A stretch of DNA of 11,369 nt, taken from contig JADFNZ010000049.1 in assembly GCA_022563135.1 (NCBI GenBank), forward strand, positions 1 to 11,369, read 5' to 3'. The position numbers and the translations under genes were made by a program. The DNA is from Chloroflexota bacterium (GTDB lineage Bacteria; Chloroflexota; Dehalococcoidia; DSTF01; RBG-16-68-14). Shown one piece after another: positions 6,600 through 11,369 of this stretch. The notes beneath the pieces were generated by a model. That model had not been told where the DNA came from. It ran no database searches and saw only the letters and a list, made by a program, of their open reading frames with translations. How positions within the stretch are numbered: position 1 is the stretch's first letter; every line of letters starts with the position of its first letter.

Positions 6600-7975
6600 C
6601 CGTCTGGCGGGGCGAAGTAGACGATGCGCGCCGTGTCCCACTCGGCGATGTAGACGGTGCCGTCCGGGCCGACTACGACATCCAGCGGGCTTGCGAGCAC
6701 ATCGGGCACGAGCTGCGAGATGGACTCCACGCGCGTTCCATCGGGCGAAAGCTGTACCCGTTGGACGAGGTCGTGATTCCACTCGACGTAGATCAGGTCG
6801 CCGCGCAGGGCGCCCCCGAAGGCGTCTGACGTGTATTCCGCGAGGCCATTGGCGGAGACTGAGTACCCCAGCGTGGCGATCGGCGGCGTGACGCGGCCCG
6901 TGCCGTCGTCCGAGGCATGGTAGACGCACTGGCGCGGGTCGAACGTCCCGCGATTCCGGTTGGGATGACCATAGTATTGCCCCCGCACGATGAGGTTCAG
7001 CTCGTCCGGCGCCCACGGGCCTTCGCCCTCGCCGGCGCAGTCGAGTGACGCGCTGCCAGCGCGCGGGTTGGGGCCGTTGTCCGTGGCGTAGAGATGCCCG
7101 TTTGAGTGCAGCACGAGGTCGTATGGGTTGCGAAGGCCGCCGGCGTAGACGCGAACGTCGCCAGTAGCCTGAACGAACATCCTCTCCGAAACCTCTGACT
7201 CCAGATAGCGCACCGCGCCGTCGAAGTCGATGTGCTGAAGCTCCGCGAGGAGGATGGCGCCCGAGAGCGGCGTCTCCGGCCGGGGATGGCGCTCGCTCAT
7301 GGCGCCTGCATTCGTCGTACCGCCCTGCGCGATGAAGAGCCGGCCTTCGGCGTCGAATGCGATGCCGTTCGTGCCGTGCTCGTTGGCCCCTGCCGGCAGT
7401 CCGGTGATCAGATCGACCGGCCGGAAGTCCGGCGCGACGAGCCGGGAGATCTTGCCGGGGAAGCGGGGGCCGTGCTCCCCGCTGAAGAGCGTGGTATGGG
7501 AGACGTAGAGCGTGACCGGCTCTGGCGGATCCGCGGGGTTGAAGGCGATGCCGAGGACCATGTCCAGGTCATCCGCCTTGGCGATCACCTCCACGCCGGT
7601 CACCGTCCGCTCCTCGAGGGTAATCGCCGTGATCTGACCGTCCAACTGGCCGACGTAGAGCCGCCCGTCCGGCCCGAACGCAAGCGTGGTGGGGTCGGTC
7701 AGGTTGAGGCCGGGGCCGGCCAGCTCGCCGCGGACGAACGGTAGCTCGTCGGGTGGCGCGAGACGCGAGGGTTCGGTCGAGCCGGGGGTGGTCGCGGGCA
7801 CGGGAGGTGGTGGCGGGACGGGCGTGGGAGTCGCAGTGGGAACTACCGTGGGCGTCGGCGTGGGGAGCGCGCTCGGGCCCGTGCAGGCTGCCAGCAACGC
7901 GAGCGAGCAGCCCAGCGCGATTCCCAGGATGCGCAGTCCGCTCGCGGGGCGCGGCGCACGTGTGGCTGGCCGCAT
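6596..7975 (-). CDS. GSDH-type beta-propeller lipoprotein with Thr/Pro spacer
   Basis: The 459-residue lipoprotein has lipobox LAAC (acylated C31), a Pro/Thr-rich spacer (about 37-66, with repeated PTPTP-like units) and a glucose/sorbosone dehydrogenase-like propeller. Signatures are LAFGPDGRLYVGQLDG (98-113), NEHGTNGIAFDAEGRLFIAQGG (from 198, H200 at the catalytic-His position), GGLRNPYDLVLHSNGHLYATDNGP (279-302), PDELNLIVRGQYYGHPNRNRG (323-343) and SPLDVVVGPDGTVYIAEW (429-446). It belongs to the same superfamily as the two plus-strand copies but is clearly a different branch: the loops are longer and the CxxC is absent. It starts 3 bases after the larA stop, so the two are probably one transcript. 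Its duplicate at 5157-5288 is a relic. The substrate is unknown, and PQQ dependence is family knowledge rather than visible. Confidence 0.87.
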   Translation of the reverse strand: MRPATRAPRPASGLRILGIALGCSLALLAACTGPSALPTPTPTVVPTATPTPVPPPPPVPATTPGSTEPSRLAPPDELPFVRGELAGPGLNLTDPTTLAFGPDGRLYVGQLDGQITAITLEERTVTGVEVIAKADDLDMVLGIAFNPADPPEPVTLYVSHTTLFSGEHGPRFPGKISRLVAPDFRPVDLITGLPAGANEHGTNGIAFDAEGRLFIAQGGTTNAGAMSERHPRPETPLSGAILLAELQHIDFDGAVRYLESEVSERMFVQATGDVRVYAGGLRNPYDLVLHSNGHLYATDNGPNPRAGSASLDCAGEGEGPWAPDELNLIVRGQYYGHPNRNRGTFDPRQCVYHASDDGTGRVTPPIATLGYSVSANGLAEYTSDAFGGALRGDLIYVEWNHDLVQRVQLSPDGTRVESISQLVPDVLASPLDVVVGPDGTVYIAEWDTARIVYFAPPDG

Positions 7976-7978
7976 CGG

Positions 7979-9253
7979 CTAGGCGAGCTGCGGCACGGTG
8001 AGCTGTCCGTGCGGGAGCACCGCCACCGTGGGGTCGCGGCCGTGCTCCCCGCGGTGGCGCTCAGATAGCTCGAAGACCGTTGCCGTGACGTCCGCGCACC
8101 AGTTGAGGTGCGCGGCCTCGGTCGTCTCGCGCGACATGCTGGAGTGGAGCCAGACGTCAGCCTTCGACTGCGCCATCGCCTGGCTCTGCACGCCCCACTG
8201 GTCGTAGCGAGCGAAGCCCGGCGAATGGATACGCTGGAGTAGCGCGCTCGGCGAGGCCTCGCTCCTGAGCAGCTCCGTGTACTCGGCGAGGCCGAGGCCG
8301 TCGCGGCACTCCGCCGCGAGGACGATCGCGCCGCCGTCGCGAACGGCCCGCGCCGCTACGGAGATCCCCTTCACCGATTGGTAGAGGTTGAGGTCCGCCG
8401 GATAGCCCATGTTCGTGCTCACGACGATGTCGAAGAGGTGGGGGAGGGGGCGCAGGTACTGTCGCTCCGCCTGGGCGATGGCCGTATCGTGGACGGCGAC
8501 GAGCTCGCCCGCGAAGACGCTCGTCAGCTCACGCTCCTGGTTCAGGGTCACGTTCACGCTGAAGGTTGGGCGGCTGAGGAGGGCCAGGTCGCGCATCTCC
8601 TCGAAGATTGGATTGCCGCCGGTCGTGCACCAGGTCGCCTTCGGGTGGCCGAGCATCTCCGCGCCGTGATTGCTCATCACGATGTCGGCGCCCGCCACGC
8701 CCGGCACCACCGCCTTGCCGCCGCCCGAATAGCCCGCGAACATGTGCGGCTCCACGAAGCCGGTGACGATGCGGACCTCCGCCTCCAGATAGCGCCGGTT
8801 GAGCCAGACCTCTACGCCGCGGGCCGTGGCGGTGAGGTAGGAGAGCGTCGCCTTCTCGCGCGCGAGGTGGTTGACGACTTCGTACTCGCTTGCGATCTGG
8901 GGCCCCAAGATGCGTTCGATCTCCGCCGTGGTGCTCTCGCGATGCAGCCCGGTGCCGATGACGATGACGATGTTCTCGCGTTCGATGCCCGCCCCACGGA
9001 TGGCATCGAGCACCGGCGGCAGGAGGAGCCGGTTGGGCATGGGGCGGGTGACGTCGCTGACGACGATGGCGACGGTGCTCTCGCGGCGCACGAGCTCCCG
9101 CAGCGCCGGTGCGCCGAGCGGCCGCTCAATCGCGTCCGCGACGGCGCGCGCCGGCTCGGCCAGGGCGGGGACTGGCTCGGGCTCCAGCACGAGCGTGCCA
9201 TCCGGCAACTCCACGTCCAGGCCGTGCTCTCCGTAGGCCAGGCGAACGAGCAT
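7979..9253 (-). CDS. larA: LarA-family nickel-pincer racemase/epimerase (lactate racemase-like)
   Basis: The 424-residue cytoplasmic protein matches lactate racemase LarA (DUF2088 plus C-terminal domain), a normal length. Known functional residues of Lactobacillus plantarum LarA have clear counterparts at a constant offset of four: H104 (H108) in GTGLHR, H170 (H174) in GFVEPHMFAGYSGGGK, K180 (K184, which holds the nickel-pincer cofactor) and H196 (H200, nickel ligand) in SNHGAEM. DVTRPMP (67-73) and YQSVKG (291-296) are also kept. The site therefore looks intact. LarA homologues racemise or epimerise various 2-hydroxy acids, so lactate is not certain. The cofactor enzymes LarB, LarC and LarE are not in this window. 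The start at 9253 is placed by a strong promoter whose -10 ends 9 bases upstream. No Shine-Dalgarno is seen. The downstream gene on the same strand is a GSDH lipoprotein. Confidence 0.88.
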   Translation of the reverse strand: MLVRLAYGEHGLDVELPDGTLVLEPEPVPALAEPARAVADAIERPLGAPALRELVRRESTVAIVVSDVTRPMPNRLLLPPVLDAIRGAGIERENIVIVIGTGLHRESTTAEIERILGPQIASEYEVVNHLAREKATLSYLTATARGVEVWLNRRYLEAEVRIVTGFVEPHMFAGYSGGGKAVVPGVAGADIVMSNHGAEMLGHPKATWCTTGGNPIFEEMRDLALLSRPTFSVNVTLNQERELTSVFAGELVAVHDTAIAQAERQYLRPLPHLFDIVVSTNMGYPADLNLYQSVKGISVAARAVRDGGAIVLAAECRDGLGLAEYTELLRSEASPSALLQRIHSPGFARYDQWGVQSQAMAQSKADVWLHSSMSRETTEAAHLNWCADVTATVFELSERHRGEHGRDPTVAVLPHGQLTVPQLA

Positions 9254-9262
9254 CTCGCGTCG

Positions 9263-9291
9263 ATGCTACGGGAGCGGCTGTGGCGTGTCAA
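9263..9291 (-). promoter_or_regulatory. Promoter of larA (TTGACA-17-TAGCAT)
   Basis: Read on the minus strand, a perfect TTGACA (9291-9286), a 17-base spacer and TAGCAT (9268-9263) are followed by 9 bases and the ATG at 9253. This is the best sigma70-type promoter in the window and predicts an mRNA with almost no 5' leader. Confidence 0.65.
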
Positions 9292-9328
9292 CGGAGCCCA
9301 GGCGCGGCCCCCAGTGGTGGCGATCACC

Positions 9329-9356
9329 TTGCGCGGGCCGCCCGCTCCGCTACCAT
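9329..9356 (+). promoter_or_regulatory. Probable promoter of the hydrolase lipoprotein (TTGCGC-16-TACCAT)
   Basis: TTGCGC (9329-9334), a 16-base spacer and TACCAT (9351-9356) are followed by 7 bases and the ATG at 9364. The -10 hexamer is identical to that of the two GSDH copies. With the larA promoter it makes a 110-base divergent control region (9254-9363). Confidence 0.5.
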
Positions 9357-9363
9357 CTGCGGT

Positions 9364-10152
9364 ATGGGCAACCGCAGCGGCATCGTCCTCGCAATGGTCT
9401 TGGTGGGCGCGTTCATGTTCGTCGCCTGCGGCGGTGGCGACGGCGGCGTGTCGCAAGCCGTGGACGTGCCGTCGGTCGGCGGTTCGGTCCTGGGCGGCGA
9501 GGCGGTGAGCTACCAGACGGAGGACGGGGTGATTATCGTTGCGGAGTTCCTCGAGCCCGGCAACGTGTCTGAGCCACCGATCGTGATCCTGCTGCACCAG
9601 TTCGGCGGCAGCCGCGGCCAGTGGGCGGGCCTGGCGCCGGCCCTGTTTGAGCGGGGCTATGCGGTGCTGGCGCCGGATCTGCGTTCCTTCGGCGCGAGCG
9701 ATCGGGCGGTGCGGGACGGTCGCCAAGTGCCGTACGAGCTCACGAACCTTGACGAGATGGTGCTGGACGTCGCAGCGGCGCTCGCATGGTTGGAGGCGCG
9801 CTCCGGCATCGACACGAGCCGCATCGCCGTGATCGGCGCCAGCGTAGGCGCGAACATCGCTTACGTTTCGTCCGGGGCGTTCGACGCGGTAGATACCGCC
9901 ATCGCCATGTCGCCGAGCGCCAGCACCGGCGGCAGCGTGCTGCTGGGCCGCGACGTGCCGGACTTCAGCCCGCGTTCCGTCCTCTTCATGAGCGACGAGC
10001 GGGAGAGCGGCGAGGCACGGACGCTCGCAGCGACCGTGGCGGAGCCGGTGGAGACGAAGGTGTACGGTGGCGCGACCGCCCACGGCGTCGCGCTGCTCGC
10101 GAACGAGCAGACGGTGCAGGACATCTTCGACTGGCTGGCGGAGCACCTCTAG
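9364..10152 (+). CDS. Alpha/beta-hydrolase lipoprotein (dienelactone hydrolase-like)
   Basis: The 262-residue product has a probable lipoprotein signal (MFVAC, acylated C22; Phe at -3 is less usual), a Gly-rich spacer and an alpha/beta-hydrolase domain. The oxyanion-loop motif LLHQFGGSR contains H78. The nucleophile elbow is IGASVGAN with S160 (GxSxG), D211 in FMSDERES is a candidate acid, and H240 in ATAHGVALL is the candidate catalytic histidine. The order Ser-Asp-His is canonical, so it is probably an active esterase or related hydrolase on the outside of the membrane. The substrate cannot be told. The frame is open upstream to 9109, antisense to larA, but 9364 is supported by the lipoprotein signal and by a promoter ending 7 bases before it. 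It diverges from larA and ends 12 bases from the convergent aminotransferase gene, with no terminator hairpin seen between them. Confidence 0.83.
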   Translation: MGNRSGIVLAMVLVGAFMFVACGGGDGGVSQAVDVPSVGGSVLGGEAVSYQTEDGVIIVAEFLEPGNVSEPPIVILLHQFGGSRGQWAGLAPALFERGYAVLAPDLRSFGASDRAVRDGRQVPYELTNLDEMVLDVAAALAWLEARSGIDTSRIAVIGASVGANIAYVSSGAFDAVDTAIAMSPSASTGGSVLLGRDVPDFSPRSVLFMSDERESGEARTLAATVAEPVETKVYGGATAHGVALLANEQTVQDIFDWLAEHL

Positions 10153-10164
10153 CGCGATCGTCCG

Positions 10165-11369
10165 CTAGCCGGCGTCTCCCTCAATGCGAAAGACCGGGTG
10201 GTCCGGCGCGATGCGCCGAAGCTCCTCGTCCTGCGAGTCCTTCGTCGCGTCGAAGTAGGCGGCGGTGGCGCCTCCCCAACGCTCCAGGTAGTCGCGCAGG
10301 AGCGGTGGCTTCTGGCCGTCGGCCACCTCGGTCACTCTGATCGGCTCGCGATTCGAGCCGGACCGCAGCTCGCCCTCACCCGCGGCGCGGAGGTTGCGCA
10401 CGGCCTGCCGCAGCCGTTTCTCGTTTTCCACCAGCGCGAACCGAACGTAACCTTCCCCCTGGGGCCCGAAACCGATACCCGGAGACACGGCCACGAGCGC
10501 CTTCTCGAGCACTAGCTTGGCGAATTCCAGCGAGCCCGCCCACTCGTAGCGCTCGGGAATCTTGCCCCACAAGAACATCGTTGCCCGCGGAGGCTCGACC
10601 ATCCATCCGGCGCGATGCAGTCCGGAGACCAGCACGTCGCGGCGTTTCTGGTAGATGTCACGAATCTTCTTCGTCTCTTCCCCGCATTCCCGCAGCGCGA
10701 TGATCGAGGCGATCTGAATGGGCTGAAACACGCCGTAGTCGAGATAGCTCTTGATGCGGCCCAGGGCGGCGATCATTTTCCGGTTGCCCAGGCAAAAACC
10801 GACTCGCCAGCCAGCCATGTTGTAGCTCTTCGACATCGAAAAAATTTCCACCGCCACGTCTTTCGCGCCCGGCACCTCGAGGATGCTCGGCGGTTCATAG
10901 CCGTCAAACCCCAGATCGGCATAGGCGAAGTCGTGTACGATCATCGTGCCGTGCTTCCGGGCCAGCTCGACCATGCGCTCAAAGAAGGTCCGGTCCACGC
11001 AAATCGTGGTCGGATTGTGCGGGAAGGAGATGAGGATCATCTTCGGCGGCTGCATCGCCTTGCGGTAGACCTCTTCCACCCGATGCAGGAAATCGTCCGG
11101 GCTCGTAAGCGGCACGTTGATGGCCTGTCCGTCGGCCATGACGATGCCCCACTGGTGAATGGGATAGGCGGGGTCGGGCGTCACGACCGGATCGCCCGGG
11201 CCGACCACCGCGAAGAGCAAGTGCGCCAGCGCGTCCTTCGCGCCCATGGTCACGATCGCCTCGGTCTCCGGGTCGAGGCTCACTCCGTAGCGGGCCCGGT
11301 ACCGCTTCGTAATTTCCTCCCGCAGACGGGGGATGCCCTTCGACATCGAATAGCGGTGGTTGCGCTTGT
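10165..11369 (-). CDS. Class I/II PLP aminotransferase, AlaC-like (5' end outside window)
   Basis: This is the larger part of a fold-type I aminotransferase, probably transferring amino groups between glutamate and pyruvate or a related 2-oxo acid. The frame is open through the right edge and the visible start reads KRNHRYSMSKGIPRLREE, so the Met at 11346 is internal. Typical motifs follow: VTMGAKDALAHLL, TPDPAYPIH, SFPHNPTT (the Asn near the cofactor), VHDFAYADL (Asp and Tyr contacting PLP), SMSKSYNMAGWRVGF with the PLP lysine at 10830-10828, and VRFALVENEKRLRQAV near the end of the normal domain with its conserved Arg. The sequence is closest to AlaC and LL-diaminopimelate-type enzymes in my judgement. 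It has an unusual extra tail of about 71 residues after the last domain motif (10168-10380). The reaction is well supported, but the exact substrate is not. Confidence 0.88.
   Translation of the reverse strand, partial: KRNHRYSMSKGIPRLREEITKRYRARYGVSLDPETEAIVTMGAKDALAHLLFAVVGPGDPVVTPDPAYPIHQWGIVMADGQAINVPLTSPDDFLHRVEEVYRKAMQPPKMILISFPHNPTTICVDRTFFERMVELARKHGTMIVHDFAYADLGFDGYEPPSILEVPGAKDVAVEIFSMSKSYNMAGWRVGFCLGNRKMIAALGRIKSYLDYGVFQPIQIASIIALRECGEETKKIRDIYQKRRDVLVSGLHRAGWMVEPPRATMFLWGKIPERYEWAGSLEFAKLVLEKALVAVSPGIGFGPQGEGYVRFALVENEKRLRQAVRNLRAAGEGELRSGSNREPIRVTEVADGQKPPLLRDYLERWGGATAAYFDATKDSQDEELRRIAPDHPVFRIEGDAG

Larger units (their letters stand above)
5303..7996. repeat. Right copy of the segmental duplication (complete unit, about 2.7 kb)
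   Basis: The right unit runs from GCGGCAC at 5303-5309 to GCGGCAC at 7990-7996. It holds the orphan anchor tail, the conserved promoter, GSDH lipoprotein 2, the intact minus-strand GSDH gene and the last codons of larA. Comparison with 3951-5309 shows the same order and orientation of every element. Confidence 0.8.

Noticed and set aside
5925..7016. Minus-strand open frame of 363 codons over GSDH copy 2 and part of the minus-strand GSDH gene
   Set aside because: Part reads the true minus-strand gene out of frame and the rest is antisense to copy 2. The composition is typical of GC-rich shadow frames.
3951..7996. Mobile element or integron as the cause of the duplication
   Set aside because: No transposase, terminal inverted repeats or target-site duplication is visible. 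The 7-base microhomology at the ends is enough.
8378..9508. Long open frame on the plus strand opposite larA (376 codons)
   Set aside because: It is antisense to a well-conserved gene, rich in Arg, Ala and His, has no recognisable domain and no RBS or signal. It follows from high GC at third positions.
8812..10146. Long minus-strand open frame across the hydrolase and larA promoter region (444 codons)
   Set aside because: It would cover the hydrolase gene and both divergent promoters. The part inside larA is a frame-shifted reading of larA codons. No family motifs.
1969..10152. A defence or toxin-antitoxin system hidden among the small genes
   Set aside because: All genes are exported, anchored or metabolic in type. 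No nuclease, kinase, NTPase or toxin motif was found.

Overview
The window is a GC-rich bacterial chromosome segment holding nine protein genes, two of them cut by the window edges, and three gene relics. I see no tRNA, rRNA, CRISPR array, transposase or phage gene. A split glycine dehydrogenase (gcvPA/gcvPB), lipoproteins with Thr/Pro-rich spacers, and promoters lying almost on the start codons would suit a Chloroflexota-like or other high-GC lineage. That placement is inference only.

Layout. Positions 2-1875 are the end of gcvPA and all of gcvPB, translationally coupled, encoding the glycine-cleavage P-protein. Positions 1969-4066 are three tightly overlapping genes (1969, 2379, 3404) for exported proteins. 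Each has a signal peptide and a near-identical C-terminal membrane segment. The second and third carry beta-sandwich-like 'GSISGR' domains (two and one), and the first is little more than the anchor. Positions 4102-6599 hold two closely related lipoproteins of the glucose/sorbosone dehydrogenase (GSDH) beta-propeller type. Positions 6596-9253 are a minus-strand pair: larA (nickel-pincer lactate racemase family), then 3 bases later a third GSDH-type lipoprotein. A plus-strand alpha/beta-hydrolase lipoprotein (9364-10152) diverges from larA. A minus-strand class I/II aminotransferase (10165 to the window end) converges on it.

The main discovery is a readable history of the middle region. The segment [anchor tail - plus-strand GSDH - minus-strand GSDH - last codons of larA] was duplicated head-to-tail between two copies of the 7-mer GCGGCAC (3951-3957 and 7990-7996). 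In the left copy the minus-strand GSDH gene then collapsed by internal deletions to about 130 bp. Its first ~22 codons, its last 12 codons, the end of larA and an orphan anchor tail are still recognisable between 5157 and 5418.

Function. Apart from gcvP, LarA and the aminotransferase, nearly all products look exported or membrane-anchored: three C-terminally anchored proteins, three GSDH-type lipoproteins and one hydrolase lipoprotein. The GSDH proteins and LarA may together handle sugars or hydroxy acids, but no substrate can be read from the sequence. Several genes have sigma70-like promoters whose -10 box ends only 7-9 bases before the ATG, pointing to leaderless or near-leaderless mRNAs.
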